Origin: DASPKT01 sp035626475
Lineage (GTDB): Bacteria; Pseudomonadota; Alphaproteobacteria; Azospirillales; Azospirillaceae
Assembly (NCBI GenBank): GCA_035626475.1
Contig: DASPNP010000008.1
Location: 1-16,654, forward strand
DNA: 16,654 nucleotides
Direction: 5' to 3'
Both the position numbers and the translations under genes were made by a program. Below the pieces are notes generated by a model. The model ran no database searches, was not told the origin of the DNA, and worked only from the letters and a program-made list of their open reading frames with translations. Of the stretch, positions 1 through 7,419 are shown one piece after another. Positions within the stretch are counted from its first letter, which is position 1. Every line of letters begins with the position of its first letter.

Positions 1-170
1 TGCGGGAGAAGGATGGGGCCCCAAGCCTGCTTGGGGAGGATGAGGGGTCGGCCGCCGCAGGCGGGCGTTCTCAACGGCTGATCTTGCAATGAAGGTAGAG
101 AACGTCGGGCTTGCGCCCGCCGACCCCTCACCCTCCCACGCCTTCGGCGCGGGTCCCTCCCTCTCCCGCA
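1..170. repeat. Nested palindromic intergenic repeat
   Basis: The stretch downstream of truA folds on itself at several levels. The outer arms 1-20 and 151-170 are imperfect complements (TGCGGGAGA against TCTCCCGCA at the ends). Inside them, TGAGGGGTCGGC at 41-52 pairs perfectly with GCCGACCCCTCA at 119-130, and CGTTCTC at 66-72 pairs with GAGAACG at 98-104. A side hairpin CCCCAAG-CCTG-CTTGGGG lies at 19-36 and a small one (CGCC-TTC-GGCG) at 139-149. No credible ORF lies here. It resembles the dispersed CCCTCTCCCGCA-type palindromes of alphaproteobacterial intergenic regions and may also end truA transcription. Confidence 0.7.
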
Positions 171-191
171 AGGGGCGAGGGATAGGGTTCC

Positions 192-929
192 CTAGTACCA
201 AGCCTCGGTGAAGTACAGCCCCTCGGGCGGCGCGGTCGGGCCGGCCTTGGAGCGGTCGCGCGCCTCGAGGGCAGCGGTGACGTCGTCCGCCGTCCACTTG
301 CCCTCGCCGACCAGCTTCAACGTGCCCACCATGTTGCGGACCTGGTGGTGCAGGAAGGAGCGGGCGCGGGCGCTGACGTGGATCTCCTCGCCGGCCCTGG
401 ACACCGCCAGCACGTCCAGCGTCTTCACCGGGCTGTCGGCCTGGCAGAGGCTGGCGCGGAAGCTGGTGAAGTCGTGCCGGCCCACCAAGCGCTGGGCGGC
501 CTCGTGCATCGCGTCCGCGTCGAGATTGTGCGGCACATGCCAGACCCGGCCCTCGTCGAGGGCGGGCGGGGCGCGGCGGTCGAGGATGCGGTAGAGGTAG
601 GCGCGGCCCTTGCAGGCGAAACGGGCATGGAACTCCCCGTCAACCGCTTCCGCCAGCAGCACCGACACCGGGTGCGGGCGCAGGTGGAAGTTCAGCGCGT
701 CGCGCAGCTTGTCGGCGGTGAAGGGCTTCTCGAGGTCCAGATGGCAGACCTGTCCCCGCGCATGCACCCCGGCATCGGTGCGGCCCGAGGCGTGCAGGCG
801 AACCTCCGCCCCGGTGAGCCTGGTCACGGCCGCCTCCAGCGCGCCCTGCACCGAGGGGCCGTGCGGCTGCAGCTGCCAGCCCATGAAGGGCCGGCCGTCA
901 TACTCGACCGTGAGCTTCCAGCGCTGCAT
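192..929 (-). CDS. truA: tRNA pseudouridine(38-40) synthase TruA
   Basis: Isomerises uridines 38-40 in the anticodon stem-loop of many tRNAs to pseudouridine; cytoplasmic. The 245-residue product has the usual family length. The N-terminal strand WKLTVEYDGRPFMGWQ, the catalytic motif SGRTDAGVHA with Asp52 as the expected nucleophile, and the C-terminal FLHHQVRNMVGTL segment are all diagnostic. The ATG lies one base past the fmt stop codon (TGA, one base, ATG), so the two are almost certainly translated from one message as the last genes of def-fmt-truA. The downstream end runs into the palindromic repeat at 1-170. Identification is firm. Confidence 0.97.
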   Translation of the reverse strand: MQRWKLTVEYDGRPFMGWQLQPHGPSVQGALEAAVTRLTGAEVRLHASGRTDAGVHARGQVCHLDLEKPFTADKLRDALNFHLRPHPVSVLLAEAVDGEFHARFACKGRAYLYRILDRRAPPALDEGRVWHVPHNLDADAMHEAAQRLVGRHDFTSFRASLCQADSPVKTLDVLAVSRAGEEIHVSARARSFLHHQVRNMVGTLKLVGEGKWTADDVTAALEARDRSKAGPTAPPEGLYFTEAWY

Positions 930-930
930 C

Positions 931-1854
931 TCAGGCGGTCAGCCGGGCGCGGTCCGGCCAGCCGCGCAGGAAGGCGGCGCCGTCCACCGGCCCCTTGCCC
1001 GGGCGCTGCACCGTCAGCAGGCGGAGCGCCCCGGTGCCGCAGGCCACCGTCAGGTCCCCGGCCAGGATCGCGCCCGGTGCGCCCGACCCGGGGACCGGCT
1101 CGGCCGCCAGCACCTTGAGGCGCTCGCCGTTGGCCGCCTCCAGCCAGCAGCCCGGCCAGGGGGTCAGCGCCCGCACCTGCCGGTCGAGCGTCGCGGCGTC
1201 CTGGGTCAGGTCCAGGCGCCCCTCCGCCTTGTCCAGCTTGGCGGCGTAGGTGACGCCCTCCTCGGGCTGCACCTGGGGCCGCAGCGCGCCATGGGCGGCG
1301 AATTCCAGCGCCTGGACGATCATGCGGGCGCCCATGGCCGACAAGGCGTCGTGCAGCTCGCGGGCGTTTATGCGCGGACCGATGGCGACCGCCTCCTTCA
1401 GCAGCATCGGGCCGGTGTCGAGCCCCGCCTCCATCTGCATGATGGTGACGCCGGTCTCCGCGTCGCCGGCCAGGATGGCGCGCTGGATGGGGGCGGCGCC
1501 CCGCCAGCGCGGCAGCAGCGAGGCGTGGACGTTCAGGCACCCGAGGCGAGGCGCGTCCAGGATGGCCTGGGGCAGGATCAGCCCGTAGGCGGCGACCACC
1601 GCCACGTCGAGCTTCAGGTCGGCGAAGGCCTGTTGGTCGGCCGGGTCGCGCAGGCGCCGGGGCGTGCGCACCTCGATGCCGCGGGCCTCGGCCAGGCGGT
1701 GGACGGGCGACTTCTGCTCCGCCATGCCGCGGCCGGCGGGGCGGGGCGGCTGGCAATAGACGCAGGCGATTTCGTGCCCGGCCTCGATCAGCGCATCGAG
1801 GATCGGCGCCGAGAAGTCGGGCGTGCCCATGAAGGCGAGGCGGAGGCGGGCCAT
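931..1854 (-). CDS. fmt: Methionyl-tRNA formyltransferase
   Basis: Formylates the initiator Met-tRNA with 10-formyl-tetrahydrofolate, the substrate step that makes the downstream partner peptide deformylase necessary. With the start at 1854 the protein has 307 residues, a normal length. Visible signatures are LAFMGTPDFSAP at residues 6-17, the NVHASLLPRWRGAAP loop with catalytic Asn108 and His110, and MEAGLDTGPM with Asp146. The C-terminal OB-like tRNA-binding domain follows residue ~205. A GTG two codons upstream (1860) is also open, but ATG at 1854 matches the usual short N-terminus. It sits 40 bases after def and directly before truA, so it is the middle gene of one operon. Confidence 0.97.
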   Translation of the reverse strand: MARLRLAFMGTPDFSAPILDALIEAGHEIACVYCQPPRPAGRGMAEQKSPVHRLAEARGIEVRTPRRLRDPADQQAFADLKLDVAVVAAYGLILPQAILDAPRLGCLNVHASLLPRWRGAAPIQRAILAGDAETGVTIMQMEAGLDTGPMLLKEAVAIGPRINARELHDALSAMGARMIVQALEFAAHGALRPQVQPEEGVTYAAKLDKAEGRLDLTQDAATLDRQVRALTPWPGCWLEAANGERLKVLAAEPVPGSGAPGAILAGDLTVACGTGALRLLTVQRPGKGPVDGAAFLRGWPDRARLTA

Positions 1855-1894
1855 GGGCACCCCGTCACTGGTCAGAAAAGGAGAGGGAAGGGGA

Positions 1895-2410
1895 TCAGCC
1901 GCCCGTGCGCTTCAGCTTGGTCATCTTGCGGATGATCATGTTGCGCTTCAGCGCCGAGAGATGGTCGATGAACAGCACGCCGTCCAGATGGTCGATCTCG
2001 TGCTGGATGCAGGTGGAGAGCAGCCCGTCCGCGTCCATCTCCCGCACCTCGCCGGCGCGGTCGACATAGCGCACGCGCACCGCCGCCGGCCGGGTCACGT
2101 CGGCATAGACCTCCGGGATCGACAGGCAGCCCTCGTTGGTGACCGACAGCTCGTCCGAGGTCCAGATCAACTCGGGATTGACCATGGCGATGGGCTGCTT
2201 CGCGCCCTCCTTGTGGTCGGAGACGTCGACCACGATCACCCGCTCCAGCACGCCGATCTGCGGCGCGGCCAGGCCGATGCCGGGGGCCTTGTACATGGTC
2301 TCCAGCATGTCGTCCATGAGCCGGGCGACGCGCCCGTCCACGTTGGCAAGCGGCGCGCACTTGGTCTTCAGGCGCTGGTCGGGAATGGTGAGGATGTCGA
2401 GCAGGGCCAT
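1895..2410 (-). CDS. def: Peptide deformylase
   Basis: Removes the formyl group from the N-terminal Met of nascent proteins; a cytoplasmic Fe2+ (or Zn2+) hydrolase. All three family motifs are present in the 171-residue product: GIGLAAPQIG (44-53), EGCLS (93-97, metal ligand Cys95) and QHEIDH (136-141, ligands His137 and His141, catalytic Glu138). I chose ATG 2410 (MALLDILTIPDQRL) because family members begin just before this segment; the frame stays open to 2446 but those 12 residues look non-coding. First gene of the def-fmt-truA operon, with a promoter candidate at 2467-2495. The minus-strand island gene at 2541 ends upstream of that promoter. Confidence 0.97.
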   Translation of the reverse strand: MALLDILTIPDQRLKTKCAPLANVDGRVARLMDDMLETMYKAPGIGLAAPQIGVLERVIVVDVSDHKEGAKQPIAMVNPELIWTSDELSVTNEGCLSIPEVYADVTRPAAVRVRYVDRAGEVREMDADGLLSTCIQHEIDHLDGVLFIDHLSALKRNMIIRKMTKLKRTGG

Positions 2411-2466
2411 CGTGCGTCGCAGGGTCCGGTTAGAGAGGCGGGGCATGATACCCCTTCCAGACCGGC

Positions 2467-2495
2467 CAGATAAGCCCCGCCGCCGAACGGGTCAA
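2467..2495 (-). promoter_or_regulatory. Sigma70-like promoter of def-fmt-truA
   Basis: On the minus strand TTGACC (2495-2490) and TATCTG (2472-2467) are separated by exactly 17 bases. Transcription would start near 2460, about 50 bases before the def ATG. The spacing and position fit a housekeeping promoter. It lies inside a GC-rich inverted repeat (2475-2512), so the same DNA may also end transcription arriving from the gene at 2541. Confidence 0.6.
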
Positions 2496-2512
2496 GCGCC
2501 GGGGCGGCGGGG
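2475..2512 (-). terminator. GC-rich inverted repeat, possible terminator
   Basis: CCCCGCCGCC (2475-2484) and GGCGGCGGGG (2503-2512) are perfect complements around an 18-base loop, about 30 bases past the stop of the minus-strand gene at 2541. There is no T-run after it, so intrinsic termination is uncertain. It overlaps the def promoter. Confidence 0.3.
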
Positions 2513-2540
2513 GAGGGTTGCGAGGCGGTCCGGCGCGCCC

Positions 2541-2945
2541 TCACTCCTGCACGTAATCGATCCGCACGCCGTTGCTTGGCTGGCCCTGGTGGACGGCATC
2601 GGCTCCCTTGGGCAGCCGGACCACCAGTCGCCTCTCGTCTTGCCATTCAACGCCGACGGTCTTGCGCCCGCGCAGCCAGAGGACGAGTTCGGACTTCTCC
2701 GGGTCGTCTCGAGCCTCTGAGGCGGCGATGGACAGCCTGGTGTTGCTCGAAACGGTCGCGTTGCCCTCCACCTCGGACAGGATGGCCATCCAGCTTCCGT
2801 CTGGCGATGGGAACCGCCCATGGTTGAGGATGGTCGATCCCGATAACGTTAGGTAGACCAAGTAGAGCAGCACAGGCAGGAGGGGCAGGCCCACCACCAG
2901 GGTCAGGATCAGCCGGTTGAAAGGGCTGGATAGCCACTTGGTCAC
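2541..2945 (-). CDS. Small membrane-anchored protein, unknown function
   Basis: A 134-residue protein with one strong hydrophobic segment at about residues 12-35 and a C-terminal ~95-residue domain of alternating strands. The domain contains FPSPDGSWMAIL and VEWQDERRLVVRLP, a layout reminiscent of DUF5412-like and similar SPDG-w-A proteins. With the anchor near the N-terminus, the domain probably faces the periplasm. The start is GTG (2945-2943), sharing bases with the TGA of the frame upstream (GTGA), which suggests translational coupling to a gene of which only the 3' end seems to remain (2942-3079). The coding frame is clear but I do not recognise the family with certainty. A membrane-bound immunity-type role is possible from context only. 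Confidence 0.7.
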   Translation of the reverse strand: MTKWLSSPFNRLILTLVVGLPLLPVLLYLVYLTLSGSTILNHGRFPSPDGSWMAILSEVEGNATVSSNTRLSIAASEARDDPEKSELVLWLRGRKTVGVEWQDERRLVVRLPKGADAVHQGQPSNGVRIDYVQE

Positions 2946-3079
2946 CGCCGAGGTCCCGCCCTGTTCTTCAGATACTCGTTACCATAGTTGAAGCCATCGA
3001 CGATCTGCTTCTGATCACGGGGATCGTCGCCGTACGGAGCGGTGCCGCCGCGACCGAGCAGAGCATCGACCAAGGTGGT
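2942..3079 (-). pseudogene. Probable 3' remnant of a gene, coupled to the 2541-2945 gene
   Basis: The minus-strand frame ending at 2942 reads as a plausible protein tail of about 45 residues, with GDDPRDQKQIVDGFNYG followed by NEYLKNRAGPRR and a stop. The stop overlaps the GTG start of the next gene as GTGA. Upstream of about 3080 the same frame runs antisense to a clearly real plus-strand gene, so it is only open by chance there, and no credible start or binding site lies in the fragment. My reading is the C-terminal stub of a deleted gene, possibly a toxin that preceded its immunity gene. It could also be non-coding. Confidence 0.35.
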
Positions 3080-3151
3080 GTGAGGTCGCGGCTTCCGCCG
3101 TGCACGAAAGCTGATAGGCTGGCCGGAAACGCAACGGCCGGACACATTCCC

Positions 3152-3655
3152 ATGCCGCCCTCCCGTCGCCTGCTCAGCGGTATTCTCGCGGCCATGCTGC
3201 TGGTCGCTCCTGCGGCGGTGGCGGAGAAGAGGGTGCCGCCGATGCCCGACTGGCGGATACTGGACGACACGCCCCAGGGCTTGGCCGAGGGCTTCATCCG
3301 CTGGTATCTCGAGTGCATGGAAGAACTCGCCTGCGATCCGGTCAGGGCGCCCCGGGAACTGCAGCAGCAGTTCCTTACGCAAGCTTTCATATCCAGGCTG
3401 AACACGCCTTTCTGGAGTGCCAGCCCGTTCATCCAGGCGCAGGACACCGCCCCGGACTGGGCTAGCTCCGTGTCCGCCAGCGATTTCTCCTCCGGTGAGG
3501 GAACCGCTTCGGTCATCGTCACCATGGGGGTTCCGCCCGAGACCGACCATGTCCTACTGGTTCACTTTCGATTGCAACCTGACGGGCAGAGTTGGCGGAT
3601 AGACTGGGTGGAGCGGGTCGAGGAGCCCATCAAGCCGCTGTTCAAACCGCAATAA
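3152..3655 (+). CDS. Secreted protein, paralogue 1 (DUF3828-like layout)
   Basis: A 167-residue product beginning with a typical Sec signal peptide (basic PSRR, hydrophobic core, likely cleavage after AVA at residue 24), so the mature ~143-residue protein should be periplasmic. The body contains GFIRWYLECMEE, SPFIQAQD-PDW and a terminal SWRIDWVERVEE. The order F-x-x-WYL, then a D/S-PF-x-x-x-x-D-x-x-W motif, then a terminal W-x-I-D strand resembles DUF3828-type small periplasmic proteins, but I cannot confirm the family. The frame is open from 3080, but ATG 3152 puts the signal peptide at the N-terminus. The next gene is a clear paralogue in the same direction, and both converge on the amidase-domain gene at 4409. 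An immunity role is a hypothesis. Confidence 0.75.
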   Translation: MPPSRRLLSGILAAMLLVAPAAVAEKRVPPMPDWRILDDTPQGLAEGFIRWYLECMEELACDPVRAPRELQQQFLTQAFISRLNTPFWSASPFIQAQDTAPDWASSVSASDFSSGEGTASVIVTMGVPPETDHVLLVHFRLQPDGQSWRIDWVERVEEPIKPLFKPQ

Positions 3656-3715
3656 GGTGCCGTGCGCTCTCCCTTTCCTGCGCTGGCTCCCGGGGTAGGC
3701 GATGTCGGAGCCTTC

Positions 3716-4273
3716 ATGTCTGAAACTCGGATGCTGCTCATGCCGACTTCTGGTCGTCTGATCCTTCACGTCCTTGCAGCGTTCCTGCTGGCGGTCCTCG
3801 TGCCGTCGGCACAAGCGAAGGAATTGCAGCCGATGCCGAACTGGACGGCGCTGGCCGCCAAGCCCGAAGCACTGATGGAGGGGTTCTTCCGCTGGTACCT
3901 GCAGTGCGGCGACGCCGATCCCCGCTTCTCATTCTTCGACGTGCCTCAGGAGGTGAGGCGGCAGGTCCTCACCCCCCAATTCATGAGCAGGCTAGGCAGC
4001 GCCGAATGGAGCTTGGACCCCTTTATCCGGACGGTGGAGCACGACCGGGATTGGACCGAAACCCTGTCCGTGCGCCGATTCTCCACTGGCGAGGGCTCGG
4101 TCTCTGTTCTCATCGCCGTCGGAACGCCGCCAGAGACCGAACATATCCTCATCGCTCGGCTCAAACTGGAGTCCACTGGCAAGATATGGCGTATAGACCA
4201 AGTGGAGGAAATTGACAGGAACGTGCGGGCGCGTTTGTTCAACCAGCTGCGCGTCGGCGAAGGAACGCCGTGA
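3716..4273 (+). CDS. Secreted protein, paralogue 2 (DUF3828-like layout)
   Basis: The 185-residue product has a signal peptide (hydrophobic LILHVLAAFLLAVLV, likely cleavage after AQA at residue 34). Its body aligns end to end with the upstream gene: MPNW, EGFFRWYLQC, VLTPQFMSRL, DPFIRTVEHDRDW, FSTGEGSVSV, GTPPETEH and WRIDQVEE all have direct counterparts. The two are therefore a tandem duplication that has diverged to roughly 40-45% identity by eye. I took ATG 3716 because GGAG lies five bases before it; GTG 3662 is open but adds unlikely residues. The stop shares bases with the GTG of a tiny signal-peptide ORF at 4270. Likely periplasmic; candidate binding or immunity partner of the neighbouring amidase. 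Confidence 0.78.
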   Translation: MSETRMLLMPTSGRLILHVLAAFLLAVLVPSAQAKELQPMPNWTALAAKPEALMEGFFRWYLQCGDADPRFSFFDVPQEVRRQVLTPQFMSRLGSAEWSLDPFIRTVEHDRDWTETLSVRRFSTGEGSVSVLIAVGTPPETEHILIARLKLESTGKIWRIDQVEEIDRNVRARLFNQLRVGEGTP

Positions 4274-4374
4274 CACCCTCAGTCCGGATCGCCGCGCTTT
4301 CCACCTTGCTGGTCCTCGGGGCGCCGGGGAGAGCCGCGCCACCGAGGTTCGCAGATCCAGATCTGGTCGGATAG
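4270..4374 (+). pseudogene. Truncated signal-peptide ORF after paralogue 2
   Basis: GTG at 4270 overlaps the TGA of the preceding gene (GTGA) and opens a 34-residue frame: TPSVRIAALSTLLVLG, then APGRAA, PPRFADPDLVG and a TAG stop at 4372. The first ~23 residues look exactly like a Sec signal peptide with an A-x-A-type cleavage site. The protein stops about ten residues later, just where the DNA turns strongly AT-rich (28% GC over 4381-4440). This suggests a third secreted gene cut off by the event that brought in the AT-rich 3' end of the convergent amidase gene. It might instead be a genuine tiny peptide. Confidence 0.45.
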
Positions 4375-4408
4375 CATCAAACTCTTGGAGAAACTTAATA
4401 GCTAATAA

Positions 4409-5560
4409 TCAATAAGTATTTAGGCGATATATTTTCTGACTTGGTTTCTCCCTTCGATAGCCCGGTCCTGCCCAAATATCGCGCTGCATGAAATCCGAAA
4501 CCCAATTTTTACCATTGTAAATGGCGATGTGGCCATGTGTGCTTCCCGAGTGCGGCTGCATGACGACGATATCTCCCTTCTGGGGAATGTAATTGTCCAT
4601 GGACACCTCTGCAAAACCGTGGTTTTCGAGATAAGGTCCGTAGTCTTTGGCGGACAGCGGGCGACCCCGTAAGCTCAGCTTTAGGCCCGACGCTTCGAGA
4701 GCCTCACGCACGCGTTTGGCGCAATTTCCGACCGTCGGTTTTGTGATCGCCATCTCCGTTATCCAATTGACGGCCGCATCAATGGTCTGCTGGCGTCTTG
4801 AGCGTCCGTTCCCGCTTCCTCCCTCCGCATCCGCCGGATCGACGAGGTAGCTGACCTCCTCCCGCCCCAGCCGTTCGGTCCGCATCGGCCCGGCCGCAGG
4901 GCCGTCGTCGCTCCCGCCGCCGTCTGTCCAGCGGCCGCGGCCGTCGCGGGGCTGGTCGGGGTCGAACTCCGGGTAGCCCTCGCCCAGGCGCAGCGTGCCG
5001 ACCAGATGCGGGTTGCGGGTCAGGGCATAGGACCAGGCCGCGTCCGGCGTGGCGCGCGCCGTCCATTGATGGTCCAGGGCGGCTAGGTGGCGCAGCGCCC
5101 GCTCGATCCAGGCAAGCGCGGTGCGGTGGCGTTCCTCCCACTGCGCGTCCCAGCCGGGCCAGGTTTTGTGCGCCAGGCAGAAGCGCAGCGCCGGCGGGCG
5201 ATCCTCCAGCGTCTCCGCCCTGACCGTGTGGCGGTACACCGCCGCCGGGCCGAAGTATTGGCGCGCCTCGCCGTCGCGCTCCAGCAGCCGGTAGCGGCTG
5301 CCGTCCGCCGCCTGCAAACCGATGAGGCTGCGGCTATCCGGCCAGGCGTACAGCAACGCGTCCAGCCTCAGCGGCTCGCCCAGCACGGGCGTGCGGACCT
5401 GCCGCTCGATCGGCAGCAGGCAGGTGGGGGTGTCCACCAGCGCCTCGACCAGCGCGGGCAGGCGCTGCGGCAGGCGGTTCAGCGCCCAGAGCGTCGTCAG
5501 GCGCGGATCGGGCCAGTCGAGCTGCAGGGTCATGGGAGCGGCGAGGGAGGCGGGGAACAT
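4409..5560 (-). CDS. Chimeric protein with C-terminal NlpC/P60/CHAP-like amidase domain, candidate effector
   Basis: A 383-residue protein in two parts. Residues 1-~215 (about 75% GC) form an unrecognised domain without signal peptide, ending in the hydrophilic linker DPDQPRDGRGRWTDGGG (200-216). That linker type is common in alphaproteobacterial phage-like and modular proteins. Residues ~258-383 (53% GC over 4441-4680) look like a papain-fold cell-wall amidase: GNCAKRVREAL with Cys280, IPQKGDIVV (325-333), and HGHIAIYNG with His344, followed by KNWVSDFMQRDIW. Cys-to-His spacing of 64 fits NlpC/P60 and CHAP hydrolases and T6SS amidase (Tae-like) effectors, which cut peptidoglycan peptide stems. 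Start 5560 is chosen for GGAGAG five bases before ATG; ATG 5533 lacks a site. Function as a delivered toxin is inferred; no secretion genes are in view. Confidence 0.8.
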   Translation of the reverse strand: MFPASLAAPMTLQLDWPDPRLTTLWALNRLPQRLPALVEALVDTPTCLLPIERQVRTPVLGEPLRLDALLYAWPDSRSLIGLQAADGSRYRLLERDGEARQYFGPAAVYRHTVRAETLEDRPPALRFCLAHKTWPGWDAQWEERHRTALAWIERALRHLAALDHQWTARATPDAAWSYALTRNPHLVGTLRLGEGYPEFDPDQPRDGRGRWTDGGGSDDGPAAGPMRTERLGREEVSYLVDPADAEGGSGNGRSRRQQTIDAAVNWITEMAITKPTVGNCAKRVREALEASGLKLSLRGRPLSAKDYGPYLENHGFAEVSMDNYIPQKGDIVVMQPHSGSTHGHIAIYNGKNWVSDFMQRDIWAGPGYRREKPSQKIYRLNTY

Positions 5561-5666
5561 GGCGGCTCTCCAGGGCGGGTGGCATGGCCCCCGATGCTGC
5601 CTCTCCTGTCGATTCGCTGTAAGACGGCGCCGCGCCCCCCCCACTTTCCCGGCACCCGGACGCGAA

Positions 5667-5696
5667 AAGGCCGCCCGGGTCGCCCCGGACGGCCTT
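5667..5696 (-). terminator. Intrinsic terminator of argB
   Basis: AAGGCCG (5667-5673) pairs with CGGCCTT (5690-5696), extended inward by CCGG/CCGG after one mismatch, around a short loop. Read on the minus strand the hairpin is followed by TTTTCG and begins 24 bases after the argB stop, a good intrinsic terminator that insulates argB from the effector gene at 5560. Confidence 0.7.
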
Positions 5697-5719
5697 CCTG
5701 CCCGAACCGTGAAGAGGGC

Positions 5720-6643
<924 letters not shown>

Positions 6644-6687
6644 GGGCGGCGCCTGGTCCCTGTGTCGGAGCGGGAGGATCGGGGCCG

Positions 6688-6717
6688 TTTCTACCCCGCG
6701 CGGGCCACCCCCGGCAA
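6688..6717 (-). promoter_or_regulatory. Candidate argB promoter
   Basis: On the minus strand TTGCCG (6717-6712) and TAGAAA (6693-6688) are 18 bases apart, about 45 bases before the argB ATG. Fair but not perfect match to a sigma70-type promoter. A small inverted repeat GGAAC-CGCAA-GTTCC lies further upstream in the same divergent intergenic region. Confidence 0.45.
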
Positions 6718-6788
6718 TGCGCTTTCGCCCCGCCGGAACCGCAAGTTCCGCTGGAACAAAGGGCCAACTCGCCCATATGCTGCGGACC

Positions 6789-7382
6789 ATGATCGGATCC
6801 GATATCGACCGCCTGATCCAGCTGCTCGCCAAGCTCCCGGGGCTGGGTCCCCGCTCGGCCCGGCGCGCGGCCCTGCACCTCATCAAGCGCCGCGAGCAGC
6901 TGATGGAGCCGCTCGCCGAGGCGATGGCGGCGGCCAGCGCCAGCATCCGCACCTGCGGCAGCTGCGGCAACCTGGACACGACCGATCCCTGCCAGATCTG
7001 CCGCAGCCCGGCCCGCGACCGCGCCACCATCTGCGTGGTGGAGGAGGTGGGCGACCTCTGGGCGCTGGAGCGCACCGGCTCCTACCGCGGCCTCTACCAT
7101 GTGCTGGGCGGCACGCTGTCGGCGCTGGAAGGGGTGGGGCCGGAGGATCTGAACGTTCCCTCGCTGCTGGAGCGCGCCTCCAAGGCCGAGGTCAAGGAGA
7201 TCATCCTGGCGCTGAACGCCACGGTGGGCGGCCAGACGACGGCCCACTACCTGGTCGACCGGCTGGGCACGTCGGACGTCGCCATCACCCGCCTGGCGCA
7301 CGGCGTGCCGGTGGGCGGCGAGCTCGACTATCTCGACGACGGCACGCTGACGGCGGCGCTGCGCTCGCGCCGGTCGCTCTGA
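6789..7382 (+). CDS. recR: Recombination protein RecR
   Basis: Part of the RecFOR mediator that loads RecA at single-strand gaps. The 197-residue product has normal length, with the N-terminal helix-hairpin-helix (LIQLLAKLPGLGPRSARRAAL), a Cys4 zinc finger at Cys56, Cys59, Cys68 and Cys71 (CGSCG-CQIC), a Toprim domain from ICVVEEVGDL, and the C-terminal TRLAHGVPVGGELDYLD motif. ATG 6789 gives the standard N-terminus; ATG 6777 would add four residues. No clear ribosome-binding site is visible. It is not next to dnaX/ybaB, the usual partners elsewhere. The next gene starts 38 bases downstream, so cotranscription with the transporter is possible. Confidence 0.97.
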   Translation: MIGSDIDRLIQLLAKLPGLGPRSARRAALHLIKRREQLMEPLAEAMAAASASIRTCGSCGNLDTTDPCQICRSPARDRATICVVEEVGDLWALERTGSYRGLYHVLGGTLSALEGVGPEDLNVPSLLERASKAEVKEIILALNATVGGQTTAHYLVDRLGTSDVAITRLAHGVPVGGELDYLDDGTLTAALRSRRSL

Positions 7383-7419
7383 CCGGGCACGCGGGCTGCC
7401 TCCGCCTGTTGGGGCGTGG

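Noticed and set aside
345..1935. Long plus-strand frames opposite fmt and truA
   Set aside because: They are antisense to clearly identified genes, have Arg/Pro/Gln-rich content typical of GC-rich shadow frames, and lack any family motif.
3080..3550. Upstream extension of the minus-strand frame that ends at 2942
   Set aside because: It is antisense to a plus-strand gene with a signal peptide and a clear paralogue, so only the 2942-3079 tail is kept as a possible remnant.
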